DNA of 64,000 bases from Arthrobacter sp. PAMC25284 (GTDB taxonomy: Bacteria; Actinomycetota; Actinomycetes; Actinomycetales; Micrococcaceae): contig NZ_CP080382.1 of assembly GCF_019443425.1 (NCBI RefSeq), positions 2,666,001-2,730,000 on the forward strand. Direction: 5' to 3'. Shown piece by piece: positions 35,817 through 46,053 of this stretch. Within the stretch, counting starts at the first letter, position 1, and each line of letters starts with the position of its first letter. The position numbers were made by a program, and so were the translations under genes. Under the pieces are notes generated by a model. The model ran no database searches. It had not been told where the DNA came from and was given only the letters and a program-made list of their open reading frames with translations.

Positions 35817-37802
35817 TCAGCGGTACTTCCGGTGCAGGTTCTCCTTGACCGATGCCCGCGGGGCTGCGTCGGCGATCCACGGACCGGTCCCTTCGGACTG
35901 GTCCAGCACGCCTGCTTCCAGCCACTCGTAGTCGCCGGCCAGGACCTTCCGCGAGAGAACGCGGTCGGCGTCGTCGGTGTTCCGCCACAGCTGGTCGAAA
36001 TACTCATCAACGCGGACGCGGGCTTGTTCGCAGTAAGCCTCGGCGAGCTCATAGGCAGAGGCAGCATGTTCCGGGGTGGTCCGCAGCAGCATCTCGGCCC
36101 TGGAGCAGCACGCGGCCATGGCAAACAGCTCCGCCCCGATGTCCACGATCCGGCCCAGGAACGCTTGCTTGTGTTCGAGCTGCGCCTGCCAGCGCCCCAT
36201 GCCGTAGAAAGTCTGCCGGGCCAGCCGCCGCGAGGAACGCTCGACGAAGCGCAACTGCTTCGCGAGCCGGCCGAAGTCGCCGTAGGATCTGGGGTCCAGG
36301 CCCGCGCCGGCGACAAGCCTGGGCAGCCATTTCGCATAGAACCCGGAGGCGCCGACGGCGGCCCGCGCCTTGTCCTGCAGGCTCGCCTCCGCGGAGGCGA
36401 GGTCACCGGCCGCGGCCAGGTGCGCATCCACCGCCTCGCGCGCGATCAGCAGCTTCATGATTTCCGAGGACCCTTCGAAGATCCGGTTGATCCGGAGATC
36501 GCGGAGCTGCTGTTCGGCGGGGACCGCGCGTTCGCCGCGGGCTTCCAATGAATCCGCCGTTTCAAAGCCGCGTCCGCCGCGGATCTGCACCAGCTCATCG
36601 GCAATCCGGCAGCTGATTTCCGTGGCCCACAGCTTGGCTAGGGCCGCCTCGATCCGGATGTCTTTCTGTCCGGCGTCGGCCATTTCGGCGGTGAGCTCGA
36701 ACACTGCGTCCAGGGCGAAGGTGCTGGCGGCGATGAACGCGATTTTCTTGCCGACGGCTTCGTGCTGGCCGACGGGGCGTCCCCACTGCGTGCGGGCATT
36801 GGACCATTCGCGCGCGATTTTCAGGCTCCACCGTCCGGAGGCGACGCACAGGGCGGGGAGCGCGAGCCGGCCGGTGTTGAGGGTGGTGAGGGCGATCTTC
36901 AATCCCTGGCCCTCGCGGCCGAGCCGGTTGGCGGCCGGGACCCTGACCTGGTGGAATCGGGTGAGCCCGTTCTCGATGCCGCGCAGGCCCATAAAGGCAT
37001 TGCGGTTTTCGACCGTGATCCCGGGGGAGTCCATTTCGACGACGAAGGCGCTGATGCCGCCCTTGTGCGCGGTGCCGGCAGCATCGGTGCAGGGGGGGAC
37101 GAGTGCCATCACAACGACGAGTTCGGCGATTACGCCGTTGGTCGTCCAGAGCTTCACACCGTCCAGGACATATGATTCCCCGTCGCTGGCGGGGACTGCG
37201 GTGCTGCCCATCCGGGCGGGGTCGCTGCCGACGTCGGGTTCGGTCAGCAGGAACGCCGTGATGGCTCCGGCGGCGCAGCGGGGCAGATATTCCTTTTTCT
37301 GGGCGGGGGTCCCGAACACCTTCACGGGCTCCGGGACGCCGATGGACTGGTGTGCGGACAGCAGCGCGCCAAGGCTCGGGTGGACGGAGCCGAGCAGGCC
37401 CAGCGCCCGGCCATAGTACACAAGGGAGAGGCCCAGGCCGCCGTAGTCACGGGGGATCTTCATGCCGAAGACGCCCAGCTCCGCCAGGGCCTTGAGGTAG
37501 TCGTCCGGAATCCGGGCATCGCGTTCAATGGTGCGCCCTGACATGCTGCCGCAAAGGACGGTGAGCTTGGCCATAAACGCTTCGCCGCGCTCGACGTCGT
37601 CAGCCGGAGCCTCCGGCCACGGATGGATCAGTGCCAGGTCGAAGTTGCCGAGATACAGCCCTTTGGCGAAACTGGGCCGGTCCCAGCTGGTGTCCCGGGC
37701 GGCCTCGGCGACGGCCCGCGCGTCGGCGGCAGTTGCGTTGTGGCCGATGTGCTCCGTGGCGGCGGGACCGGCGGTGGCAGGGTCTTCAATGGCGGAGCTC
37801 AT
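35817..37802 (-). CDS. VLCAD-like acyl-CoA dehydrogenase
   Basis: Oxidises acyl-CoA to enoyl-CoA with FAD; first step of beta-oxidation. At 661 aa it has the long C-terminal extension of very-long-chain/ACAD9-type enzymes (normal ACADs are about 390 aa). FAD-binding LLTEPDVGSDPARM and LWTTNG segments and the catalytic Glu in RIFEGSSEI are present. The C-terminal 170 residues form the helical domain used for membrane association in VLCAD. Possibly monocistronic; substrate length is inferred. Confidence 0.93.
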   Translation of the reverse strand: MSSAIEDPATAGPAATEHIGHNATAADARAVAEAARDTSWDRPSFAKGLYLGNFDLALIHPWPEAPADDVERGEAFMAKLTVLCGSMSGRTIERDARIPDDYLKALAELGVFGMKIPRDYGGLGLSLVYYGRALGLLGSVHPSLGALLSAHQSIGVPEPVKVFGTPAQKKEYLPRCAAGAITAFLLTEPDVGSDPARMGSTAVPASDGESYVLDGVKLWTTNGVIAELVVVMALVPPCTDAAGTAHKGGISAFVVEMDSPGITVENRNAFMGLRGIENGLTRFHQVRVPAANRLGREGQGLKIALTTLNTGRLALPALCVASGRWSLKIAREWSNARTQWGRPVGQHEAVGKKIAFIAASTFALDAVFELTAEMADAGQKDIRIEAALAKLWATEISCRIADELVQIRGGRGFETADSLEARGERAVPAEQQLRDLRINRIFEGSSEIMKLLIAREAVDAHLAAAGDLASAEASLQDKARAAVGASGFYAKWLPRLVAGAGLDPRSYGDFGRLAKQLRFVERSSRRLARQTFYGMGRWQAQLEHKQAFLGRIVDIGAELFAMAACCSRAEMLLRTTPEHAASAYELAEAYCEQARVRVDEYFDQLWRNTDDADRVLSRKVLAGDYEWLEAGVLDQSEGTGPWIADAAPRASVKENLHRKYR

Positions 37803-37866
37803 CGGGCATCTCCTCAGGCCGGGGCGCCCGGCACGGGCCGTGGATCCGCCGGGGGTGGGGGACCCT

Positions 37867-38181
37867 TCAGCTGTCCCGCAATACTACCCGCGGGTAGGTG
37901 CCGGTACTAGGGGCCTGCTGCCCTGGAAATTCAGCGCTGAAGTCGCCGGTGAGGTCGACGTTCGCTGCGTGGTGGACCAGGCGGTCCCAGCCGCGGTTGA
38001 TGCTATGGACCAGTGCCGGCAGAATCCCCGCCGCGGAAAGCCATACGAGCCGTCCGGCGCCCGCCAGGAGCAACGCTGCGAAGGCTGCCGCTGCCATCAG
38101 GAACGCGATCACCATGCCAAACACGAGGGTCCCCAGGAACACCATGGTCCCTGTTTCCACTGCGCTCAAGTCGAACTGCAT
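37867..38181 (-). CDS. Small membrane protein, unknown
   Basis: A 104-aa protein with two or three hydrophobic helices in the first 55 residues, then a short polar tail. No domain recognised. Arrangement resembles the N-terminal part of the protein ending at 34501. Confidence 0.6.
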   Translation of the reverse strand: MQFDLSAVETGTMVFLGTLVFGMVIAFLMAAAAFAALLLAGAGRLVWLSAAGILPALVHSINRGWDRLVHHAANVDLTGDFSAEFPGQQAPSTGTYPRVVLRDS

Positions 38182-38328
38182 ACGTCCCCCGCATCATTGC
38201 CCCGGATCAGTAGCCCGAGCGTAGATGGCAGGAGACACGCACAACCAGCGTCCTGGGCCCCGGGCCGGTTCTTGTTGCGGGATCGGAACCCTACCCGCGC
38301 GTAGGTAACGGGGCGGTCGCGGAAACTT

Positions 38329-38382
38329 CAACGCGGGGTCACTTCACGCCCATAAAAGCCGGCCGGATCTGACCCCGCGTTG
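38329..38382. repeat. REP-like palindrome, copy 3
   Basis: Perfect 13-bp arms CAACGCGGGGTCA (38329-38341) and TGACCCCGCGTTG (38370-38382), 28 bases between. It ends three bases before the stop of the PepSY gene. Confidence 0.9.
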
Positions 38383-38385
38383 CGC

Positions 38386-38778
38386 CTAGTCGTCGTCGTA
38401 TTCGGGGGCGCCCTGATACAGGACCTGGAAGTCGGGTCCCAGCAGCACCTCCACTTGGGTGCCGTTGTCCAGCCGCACTTCTACTTCGTAGGCGGCGCCG
38501 CCGTTTTCGCGTTCGATCTCGCTCACGCGACCCTGCCCGACCTGTGCCAGTGCGACGTTCGCCGCCCTGTCCTGGTCAGCGGCGCTCAGCGGCGGTGCCC
38601 CGAAATCGTCATCGTCGTCGTCCCACCCGATACTTGCGGGCATGGCCACGATGGGGCTGACGTTCGGGCCCGGGGCATTCCTCGATAACTGGTTTGCTGC
38701 CGCCGCCGCCACCGCTGCGCCGCCGAGCAACACCGCAGCCGCCGCCGCGCCCGCCAATAATGCTGTTTTCCTACCCAT
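38386..38778 (-). CDS. Secreted PepSY-domain protein
   Basis: 130 aa. A signal peptide with Ala-rich core (LLAGAAAAAVLLGGAAVAAA) leads into an acidic spacer (WDDDDDD) and a PepSY-type domain (about 65-125: AADQDRAANVALAQVGQGRVSEIE, YEVEVRLDNGTQVEVLLG). PepSY proteins modulate extracellular proteases or bind peptides. Start ATG 38778 is preceded by GGAGAGGAG, better supported than the upstream start at 38805. Confidence 0.85.
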   Translation of the reverse strand: MGRKTALLAGAAAAAVLLGGAAVAAAAANQLSRNAPGPNVSPIVAMPASIGWDDDDDDFGAPPLSAADQDRAANVALAQVGQGRVSEIERENGGAAYEVEVRLDNGTQVEVLLGPDFQVLYQGAPEYDDD

Positions 38779-38932
38779 GGCACACTCCTCTCCAGTGATG
38801 TACACAGTGTGCTCTTGAACCCGGAACCATTCAACGACGAATGCAAACCGGGCGCTGCGTTAACCTTGTAGCTGGCAGTTTTCTTCATATCCGCTGCCCA
38901 CCAACACCCCCAAACCCGCCGAAGGAGAGTGC

Positions 38933-40382
38933 ATGTCCCGTTCCGCTGTGTCCCCGGCCGACGCCATCAGCGCCCGGCTCCGGGATTTGGAGCTCCTCAC
39001 CAAAGGCCCGGCCTGGGCGTTGACCCGGTCGGCACCCTGGGTAATTGCCGTACTGCAGGCTTCCTTTACCCGGACGCGCGCCCAATTGCCGCTGGAAGAA
39101 TTCCACGCCGACGTCGACGCCTTCCTCGAACAGCTCCGCAGGGAGGACCCGGCCCTGGGCGGTTCGGCCAACGGAAAGTCCTTCGGCGACGAGTGGACGC
39201 GCAAGAACTTCCTGACCCGGCGCAACCAGTCGGGGCAGATTGTCTACGAAGTCACCGAACCCGCCGCCCGCGTCCTCGCCTTCCTGGACAGTCTCTCCAG
39301 CGAACGGTCCACGCTGAACGGTTCCCGCCTCGGCACACTGCTCGGCGACGTCGAAAAACTCGCCAATGAGACGAACCCGGACCAGAGTGCGCGGCTCGAA
39401 TCCCTTGAAGAGGAGATCGGCGAACGGCGCCAGCTGATCACGGACATCAGCTCAGGCGACTACGACGGCCTGCTCGACGACGACGAGGCCGTGGAAGCCG
39501 CCGGCAACATCCTGGACCTGGCAGCCAGCCTGCCCGCGGACTACAAGAAGATGCGTGACCGGATCGAGGAGCTTGTCGGGGAGCTCCGCAACCAGATCAT
39601 CGAGGAATCCCTCAGCAAGGGTGCCACCATGGCCCAGGTGCTGGAGGCAGACAAGCGGCTCCGGCAAAGTCCCGAGGGCCGGACTTTCCGGTCTTTCACG
39701 GCGTTCCTTGAGGACCCGCAGCAGCAGCTCAGGTTCCGGTCCGCGATCGGCGAAGTGCTCAGCCGTCAGTTCGCCGACGACCTTCGCTCCGATGAACGCG
39801 AAACGCTGAAGAACCTCGTGGCCGAGCTGCGCACCCAGCACAGCCAGATCCAGCGGATCTACGGCAGACTCAGCGAGAGCCTTAACACCTACGTCCAGAG
39901 CGACGATTTCCGCCAGTCGGTCCGGTTGCGGAAAGTGCTGCGCGAGGCCGAGCAGGCCATCCGGTCCCTGCCGTACGAGCGGGAACGCCCCGGCCTGGTC
40001 CGCGGTCCCGTCCTGTTCAACGCCGGCTTTGAATCACTGGCCATGGTGAAGCTGTTCGACCCGGACGAGTTTGCGGCGCCGCCCAAGCTGGCGGACCCCA
40101 TCGCCTTCTCCGACTCGGACCGGGGCCCGTTCGCCCCGGACCGGCAAGGCGAAGCCCGAGGCGATCCGGGCCGCGCTCGCCGGCGCCTTTTCGCTCACCG
40201 ACGCCTGGGAACAGCTGCCGGCCGGGGAACGCCACATCAACTCCATCCGGGCACTGCTCGCCGAGGCACTCCACGGCGGCGCCGGCTTCGACCGCGATGC
40301 CTGGGGTCCGGTCGACTTCGACCAAATCGACGGCTCGACCCGCACCGCGTACCTGCCCGTCGTCACGCTCAAGAAGGACTGA
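38933..40382 (+). CDS. jetA: JetA/MksF kleisin subunit, DUF3375 (frameshifted)
   Basis: Kleisin-like subunit of the Wadjet/MksBEF SMC complex; family DUF3375. About 482 aa when repaired. The N-terminal part ([34 protein letters not shown]) and the long helical middle are typical. The frame breaks at 40134-40139; dropping one G reads [18 protein letters not shown] and reaches TLKKD with stop at 40382, two bases before jetB. Unrepaired, the frame runs on through jetB as an improbable fusion. ATG start after GGAGAG. Confidence 0.88.
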
Positions 40383-40384
40383 AG

Positions 40385-41224
40385 ATGACCGATCTTTCCC
40401 CCGACGCGCAGGTTGCGCCCGCCCCGGGCGCCGCAGCCGAAGCAGCCCGACCGGCGGAACCGGACGCCCGGCCCCAGCCCGAACACGTCCGCCCCGACCC
40501 GTTCACGATCACGCCGCGGGACACGTTCGTTGATGGCGCCGCGCTCTTCCCCGGGGACACCGGTGTGCTGCCGATGAAGGTCCGCCAGGCTCTCGTGAAG
40601 CTCCTGAAAGGCCCGTACATCGATGGCGGCCGCGACGAGAAGCTCTGGACCACGCTGCTGGACAACCAGCTGATTCTCCGCAGCCGCCTCTCCGAACTGT
40701 TCCTGACGCTGCAGCTGGACCACGACCGCAAGGTTGCCGTCCTGCGTCCGGTGGATCCCGAAGCGGTCGGCGCCGGCACCCGCGCCAGCATCCTGCGCCA
40801 GCAGCGCGCCCTGAGCCGGGTCGAAACGATCGTCCTGCTCCGCCTGCGCCTGCTGCTGGACCGCCACGTCACGGCCCAGACCGACCCCACCATTACCCGT
40901 GAGGAAATCGCCGAACTGGTGGCCCACTACCAGCCGGCCGGCCAGCAGGACGCCCTCCGGGACGCCGACGTTGTCAACCGCGCCATCACCAAGCTGCTGG
41001 CCAGGCAGCTCCTCCTCGCCACGGGCCTGGATGACGTCTACACCATCTCCAACGCCCTCCCGCTGGCCCTCCCGTTCGAAAACATCGGCGACATCCCGGC
41101 CCAGATCGAGGCCCTGGTCACGGCCAGCACGGACCCGGCCGGGACCGAACCGCTGATCGAGCTCGACGCCGGCTCGCCGGCCCCAGCGGACGACGACACT
41201 GAGGAAGCGGAGGCAGCCAAGTGA
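40385..41224 (+). CDS. jetB: JetB/MksE kite-type subunit, DUF4194
   Basis: 279 aa, DUF4194. After a disordered Ala/Pro-rich 40 residues, the winged-helix core reads [39 protein letters not shown], then [17 protein letters not shown]. Binds the kleisin JetA. The start is two bases after jetA and the stop overlaps the jetC GTG by four bases (GTGA), so all three are one operon. The C-terminal acidic tail is normal. Confidence 0.92.
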   Translation: MTDLSPDAQVAPAPGAAAEAARPAEPDARPQPEHVRPDPFTITPRDTFVDGAALFPGDTGVLPMKVRQALVKLLKGPYIDGGRDEKLWTTLLDNQLILRSRLSELFLTLQLDHDRKVAVLRPVDPEAVGAGTRASILRQQRALSRVETIVLLRLRLLLDRHVTAQTDPTITREEIAELVAHYQPAGQQDALRDADVVNRAITKLLARQLLLATGLDDVYTISNALPLALPFENIGDIPAQIEALVTASTDPAGTEPLIELDAGSPAPADDDTEEAEAAK

Positions 41225-44200
41225 GCATCGCAACCATGCTGCCGATGGGCGAGCTCGCGAACCCGGGACAGATGCGTCTGGCCCTCGTCCAGGTGGTCAA
41301 CTGGGGCACGTTCCACGGCGCCCACACGATGCACGTGGACCGCAGCGGAACCCTGCTGACCGGCAACTCCGGGGTCGGCAAGTCCACGCTGTTCGACGCG
41401 ATGTTGCGGGTCTTCGACGCGCGGCCGCGCTCCAACGAAGCCGCCGCGCAGCGCGCCGGCGGCGCCGTGGAAGACCGGCGGACCACGTTTACGTACATGC
41501 GCGGCAAGGTGGGGGACAAAGCCGTCGGCGAAGGCTCCGCGAGTGCGTTCCAGCGCCCGGGTGCAACCTGGTCCGCCGTCGCCCTGACATTCGACAATGC
41601 CGCCGGCACCAAAGTGACCATTTCGGCCCTCTTCGACCTGCCCAAAAACGGCACCGAATCCAGCGTCGGCCGCTTCTACCTGATCGACAACAGGCCGCTG
41701 GACCTCGCCGCGCTGGAGGGTATCGCCGAGAAACGGTTCGGCAAGGCGGCACTGGACGCGATCTTCCCCGACGCTCAGGTTTTCGACGTCCACAAGGCCT
41801 TCGCCGAACGGTTCCGCCGGCTGCTGGGCATCAACTCGGACCAGGCCCTGCCGCTGCTGCGCGTGATCCAGGCCGGCAAGGGCCTCGGCGGCAGCGTCAA
41901 CACCTTCTTCCGCGACCAGGTCCTGGACGCCCCGGCGACCCTGGCAGCCGCAGACGACGTGGTCGAGGAATTCAGCAACCTGATGTCCATCCGGCAGCGC
42001 CTCGAGGACGTCCGGCAGCAGCGCGACCAGCTGGCGCCCGTGCCCGGGCTGAATAAGGAGTACGCGCAGTCCCTGCTCGACTCGAACCGGCTGCGTGAGC
42101 TCGGCGGAGAGGAATTCGAGGCGTACAGGCAGCAGCTGGCCGTCACCGTGCACGGCAAAACCCTGGAACGCTACCGCGGACTTGCCCAGGTGAAGGCCAG
42201 GGAACTCGCAGCCGAACGCGGCGTCCGCGACGGCCTCGCCAAGGACCTGCGCGGGCTCGAAGCGGACTACAACAACCAGGGCGGCAACGCGATCTCCGCG
42301 ATCGAGCAGTCACTCGAGAACGCCCGGGTGGGGCTCAAGCTTCGCCAGCAGGTGGAGGAAGCAACCCGCACGTCGCTGGCCGACGCCGGCCTGGAACTGG
42401 ACTGGACGGCGGCCGGCTGGGCCCAGGCACACGAGCTTGCCGCCACACGGTCCGCCGAACTGCAGGACGGTTCCGAGGCGCTGAAGGAACTGCGCTTCGA
42501 GGCATTTGACGGCCACGCGACCAAGAAACGCGAACTGGCCGCGGCCCAGCAGGAACTCCTCTCGCTCAGGACGCGCAAGTCTTTGTTGCCGCCGTCGAGC
42601 ATCGAAAACCGGGCTGCAATCGCCGCGGCCACCGGCATTGCCGAGGAGCGCATGCCCTTTGGCGGTGAGCTGATCGACCTCGCCGAAGGCCAGGAACGGT
42701 GGCGGCCCGCCGCCGAGCGTGCCCTGCGGAGCCTGGCCACGACGCTGCTGGTCCCGGGCGAACACTTCGCGGCAGTCACCCGCTACCTCAATGACCACTC
42801 CGTCCGCGGCTCGCTCCGCGCCGTGGATGTGTCCAAACCGCTGCCCGGCGGCGCACTCGCGGTGGAGGACGCGGCCGACGGCGATCTGCTGACCAAGCTG
42901 AGTTTCCTGACCGACGAGGGCCACCCCTCGTCCGCCGTTGCCGAGGCCAGCGCCTGGATCCGGGAACGGATCGCCCTCGATTTCGCCTACCCGTGCGTTG
43001 AGAACCCCGACGAACTGGCCGGCCTCGACAAGGGCCTGAGCCTGGGCGGCGTGGTCAAGCGCAACCGGCACACCGTGGAGAAGGATGACCGCTTCACCGG
43101 CCGGAAGGATTACGTGCTCGGATTCGACAACGCCGCCAAGCTTGACCTCGTCGCGGCCCAGGTCGCCGATTTTGAGCAGGAACTCGCCCGGGCCGCCGAA
43201 CTCGCGCAGAACCGCGAGGAAACCCACCAGGGCATGACCCGCCAGCTTGAGGCGTTGCGCCGCGTCGCGGACGACCACCGACCCTGGGAACAGGTATCTG
43301 CCGCAGTCGCGGCGGATGAACTGGCCAGGATTGAACAACGGCTCAAAGACGCCCTCGCAGCGCAGGCGGACCTGGAACCCCTGCGGGCCAATATCGAAGG
43401 TGTCCGGCATAAGCACCAGTCCAGCACCGAAGCGGCGGCCGTGCTGCAAAGCGAGTACAGGGCCCTGGACGGACAACTCAGCGCCGCCAATGCGTTGCTG
43501 GAAGGAGCCCGCGCCCGCCTGGAGCAGACGCCGCCGTCGGACGCCACCGTCACCGCGCTGGAACCGTACTTCACTGGCTTCGACGGGGTGCAGGAGATGC
43601 ATGAACTCGATAACCTCGCCAACGCCGTCCGGACCCGGCTCCTCGCCGAGCTGCATGCGGCCGAATCGCGCGGGCAGACGACGTCGGAGCGGCTGACCCG
43701 CATTTTCGAGGGCTTCGTCCGCGAATGGGGTACCGCAATTTCCGCCGACCACGGCACCTCGATCGGCGCCGCCGGTGAGTTCGAAGCCCGCTATCACGCG
43801 ATTGTGAGCGACGGGCTTCCCGCCCAGGAGGCGGAATTCCGGCAGTTCTTCAACCAGCGCACACACGAGTCCTTCAGTACCCTGCTGCACTTGCTCGATG
43901 AGGAACGACGCACCATCACCAGCCGCATCCTCCCGCTCAACGGCATCCTGTCCGAGGTGAATTTCCACGAGGGGAGCTTCCTCGAACTGGATATCAAGCA
44001 GACCCTGCCCGCCACGGCCAAACAGTTCAAGGACGCCATCCAGAACGCCCTGAAAGTCCGGCACACGCGGCCGGGCAAGGCAGTGGTTCCGGCGACCGGG
44101 GCGGAAACGGACGACGATGTCGAGCTCACCGCCCGCTACAAATCGCTGGAAACGCTCGTGAAGCGGCTGGGTTCGCAGACCCCGGAGGACAGGCGCTGGC

Positions 44201-44694
44201 GCGCCGAGGTCCTCGATGTCCGCGGGCACCTGTTTATCCAGTGCAAGGAGCACCGTGAAGCGCCGGCGTCGAAGAAGGGCGCCCGAAAGACGGATGTCTT
44301 TATGCACGCGGACACCGGATCCATGTCCGGCGGCGAGCGGCAGCGCTTCACCGCCTTCATCATGGCCGCGGCGCTGAGCTACCAGCTGGGCATCGCCGAG
44401 CAGGGTTTCACCACATACGGCACCGTGATGATGGATGAGGCGTTTGTGCTGGCTTCGGAGGAGTTCGCCGGTGCCGGTATCAAGGCCCTGCATGAGTTCG
44501 GCTTCCAGCTGCTCCTGGCCGCTCCGGAAAACGTGATCGATCTGTCCCGCCACCTCGGCTCCGTCACGGAGATCCTGCGGGACAAACGCACCAACCGTTC
44601 CGGTGTCCTCACCTCGCCCGTCATCGGTCCGCGTCCCGGTTCCGAGGGGATATGGCGGTCCGAGGCCAACCCGGTGGACATCGTCCTCCGCTGA
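41221..44694 (+). CDS. jetC: JetC/MksB SMC-like ATPase
   Basis: 1157 aa. N-terminal ATPase lobe with Walker [10 protein letters not shown] (48-56). Long Ala/Glu/Arg-rich coiled-coil arms and a central hinge-like region around [18 protein letters not shown]-terminal lobe with ABC signature SGGERQ (from 1036) and Walker B TVMMDE (Asp1072, Glu1073). In Wadjet, JetABC extrudes DNA loops and JetD nicks/cleaves small plasmids; the MksBEF/MukBEF relatives organise chromosomes. ATPase motifs are complete, so this subunit should be active. No jetD (DUF3322/DUF2220) follows; next is an SGNH hydrolase 78 bases on. Confidence 0.93.
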   Translation: MSIATMLPMGELANPGQMRLALVQVVNWGTFHGAHTMHVDRSGTLLTGNSGVGKSTLFDAMLRVFDARPRSNEAAAQRAGGAVEDRRTTFTYMRGKVGDKAVGEGSASAFQRPGATWSAVALTFDNAAGTKVTISALFDLPKNGTESSVGRFYLIDNRPLDLAALEGIAEKRFGKAALDAIFPDAQVFDVHKAFAERFRRLLGINSDQALPLLRVIQAGKGLGGSVNTFFRDQVLDAPATLAAADDVVEEFSNLMSIRQRLEDVRQQRDQLAPVPGLNKEYAQSLLDSNRLRELGGEEFEAYRQQLAVTVHGKTLERYRGLAQVKARELAAERGVRDGLAKDLRGLEADYNNQGGNAISAIEQSLENARVGLKLRQQVEEATRTSLADAGLELDWTAAGWAQAHELAATRSAELQDGSEALKELRFEAFDGHATKKRELAAAQQELLSLRTRKSLLPPSSIENRAAIAAATGIAEERMPFGGELIDLAEGQERWRPAAERALRSLATTLLVPGEHFAAVTRYLNDHSVRGSLRAVDVSKPLPGGALAVEDAADGDLLTKLSFLTDEGHPSSAVAEASAWIRERIALDFAYPCVENPDELAGLDKGLSLGGVVKRNRHTVEKDDRFTGRKDYVLGFDNAAKLDLVAAQVADFEQELARAAELAQNREETHQGMTRQLEALRRVADDHRPWEQVSAAVAADELARIEQRLKDALAAQADLEPLRANIEGVRHKHQSSTEAAAVLQSEYRALDGQLSAANALLEGARARLEQTPPSDATVTALEPYFTGFDGVQEMHELDNLANAVRTRLLAELHAAESRGQTTSERLTRIFEGFVREWGTAISADHGTSIGAAGEFEARYHAIVSDGLPAQEAEFRQFFNQRTHESFSTLLHLLDEERRTITSRILPLNGILSEVNFHEGSFLELDIKQTLPATAKQFKDAIQNALKVRHTRPGKAVVPATGAETDDDVELTARYKSLETLVKRLGSQTPEDRRWRAEVLDVRGHLFIQCKEHREAPASKKGARKTDVFMHADTGSMSGGERQRFTAFIMAAALSYQLGIAEQGFTTYGTVMMDEAFVLASEEFAGAGIKALHEFGFQLLLAAPENVIDLSRHLGSVTEILRDKRTNRSGVLTSPVIGPRPGSEGIWRSEANPVDIVLR

Positions 44695-44704
44695 CCCCGC
44701 GTTG
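44692..44704. repeat. REP-like half site at the jetC stop
   Basis: TGACCCCGCGTTG, identical to the right arm of copy 3. Its first three bases are the jetC stop codon. No left arm is present within 100 bases. Confidence 0.8.
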
Positions 44705-44772
44705 CCGCCGGATTTTCCGTGTGTTAACCCCGCCGTTCCCCGCCCGCCGGATGACGCGGCTAGCGTGGGCGC

Positions 44773-45609
44773 GTGACTGGAAACTTTCTTAGTGCGGGCC
44801 AGGGCGGCCGGCGGCTGTTTGTTGCTCTCGGAGATTCCTTCACCGAAGGGGTCGGGGACCGCGACCCGCGGCTGCCCAACGGGGTAAGGGGCTGGGCAGA
44901 CCGTGTCGCGGAAAGGCTGGCCAAGGCGGAGCCGGGCTGGGAATACGCCAACCTCGCCATCCGCAGCAAGAGGCTGCGGCACATCGTCGCCGAACAGCTG
45001 CAACCGGCCGTGGCCATGGAACCGTCGCTCGTTAGCCTGTACGCAGGCGGGAACGACATCCTGGACGCCGGCACCGATATCGACGCCCTGATGAGGGACT
45101 ACGAGGTGCTCGTGGCCAAGCTGTCCGAGTCCGGGGCAACCCTGGTGCTCTTCACAGGCTTCGACGTCAAAGTGTCTGCGGTGCTGGAACCCCTTAAACG
45201 CCGCAATGCGATTTACAATCAACGCGTGCGTGAGATAGCGGCCCGGTATGAGGCCGTGCTGGTCGATTATTGGTGCTTTGACGCACTCCACGATCCGCGG
45301 ATGTGGGATTCGGACCGTTTGCACATGTCCAAGGCCGGCCACAAGTATCTTGCTGGGCAAGTCCTGAACCAGCTCGGCGTGTCGCATTCGCTCAAGCCCG
45401 CGAACTGGCCCGAACCCGTCAAGACGGGCCTCCGGGGCAGGGCACGCCAACAATGGCGGTGGCTGCAGGACTGGGTGCTGCCCCTATGTGGCCGCAAGCT
45501 CCGCGGCGTCACTCTGGGGGATGACTTGGCTCCGCGCTGGCCCGCTCCCGTTGTGGTCCCGCGGAAGGGCGGACTCAAGAAACTGGCCGCCGGAGTGCGT
45601 GCGGGCTGA
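44773..45609 (+). CDS. SGNH/GDSL hydrolase, first paralogue
   Basis: A 278-aa esterase/lipase-fold enzyme without a signal peptide. Block I VALGDSFTEGVGD (Ser nucleophile), block III AGGNDI, block V DRLHMSKAGH (Asp-x-x-His) are all intact. It is clearly paralogous to the gene at 48548 (shared ALGDSFTEGVGD, PNGVRGWADRVAE, YANLAIR). The C-terminal 80 residues are basic. TAGCGT (44761-44766) lies six bases before the GTG, so the mRNA is probably leaderless. Confidence 0.92.
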   Translation: MTGNFLSAGQGGRRLFVALGDSFTEGVGDRDPRLPNGVRGWADRVAERLAKAEPGWEYANLAIRSKRLRHIVAEQLQPAVAMEPSLVSLYAGGNDILDAGTDIDALMRDYEVLVAKLSESGATLVLFTGFDVKVSAVLEPLKRRNAIYNQRVREIAARYEAVLVDYWCFDALHDPRMWDSDRLHMSKAGHKYLAGQVLNQLGVSHSLKPANWPEPVKTGLRGRARQQWRWLQDWVLPLCGRKLRGVTLGDDLAPRWPAPVVVPRKGGLKKLAAGVRAG

Positions 45610-45663
45610 CTGCAGCGCCCCGGCCGACGCACACGGGCCCCGGGCACGGGCCCGGCAGGAGAA

Positions 45664-45951
45664 TCAGCTGTCCAGCAGGTTTTCGAAGCCCTCCGCGACC
45701 CGGCTGGCGTGGAATTCCATGACCTCAAATTCGGCCACGCCGTTGACGTAGAACGGGTCCTCCTCCAGCGAGGCATCCAGGGCGGCCCGGTCCGCGTTCG
45801 AAAGCAACAGGGCGCCCGTGCGGGGTATCTTGCGTCCGGCGACCAAAAAGACGCCGGCGTCGAAGGCCTCCTGCAGCCAGGCGACGTGTGCCGGCAGGTG
45901 GAAGTCAACGATCTCTTCGGGAACCTTATAGGTCAGGGAGACTACGTACAT
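45664..45951 (-). CDS. YciI-family protein
   Basis: 95 aa, ferredoxin-like fold. The YciI pattern is present: HVAWLQEAFDAGVFLVAG (His in HVAWL, then G-x-G region), and FYVNGVAEFEVMEF at the end. Members are small dehalogenase-like or unknown-function enzymes. Confidence 0.85.
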   Translation of the reverse strand: MYVVSLTYKVPEEIVDFHLPAHVAWLQEAFDAGVFLVAGRKIPRTGALLLSNADRAALDASLEEDPFYVNGVAEFEVMEFHASRVAEGFENLLDS

Positions 45952-46041
45952 ACGCGTAGCCTACCCGCAGCCGGCGGCAGACACCCGCGCTCAGCCGCAA
46001 ATGCCAAACCTCCAGGTTGAACTGTCAAGCTTCGAGTCTCC

Positions 46042-46047
46042 TAGAAT
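46042..46047 (+). promoter_or_regulatory. -10 box of a leaderless marR transcript
   Basis: TAGAAT exactly six bases before the ATG at 46054 and no ribosome binding site. Representative of the series of boxes described in the findings. Confidence 0.65.
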
Positions 46048-46053
46048 GTAGCC

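Noticed and set aside
38933-41224. A natural JetA-JetB fusion protein of 763 aa
   Set aside because: The join residues after about 40140 are Arg/Gly-rich shadow sequence. The correct JetA end is in another frame and stops two bases before the jetB ATG.
42310-45453. A 1047-codon open frame on the minus strand opposite jetC
   Set aside because: It is the antisense of a high-GC coiled-coil gene. It spans the jetC stop and the SGNH gene, has no domain and a low-complexity Gly/Arg/Val composition.
46007-46018. Palindrome aacct-cc-aggtt as MarR operator
   Set aside because: Arms of five bases are too short to distinguish from chance.
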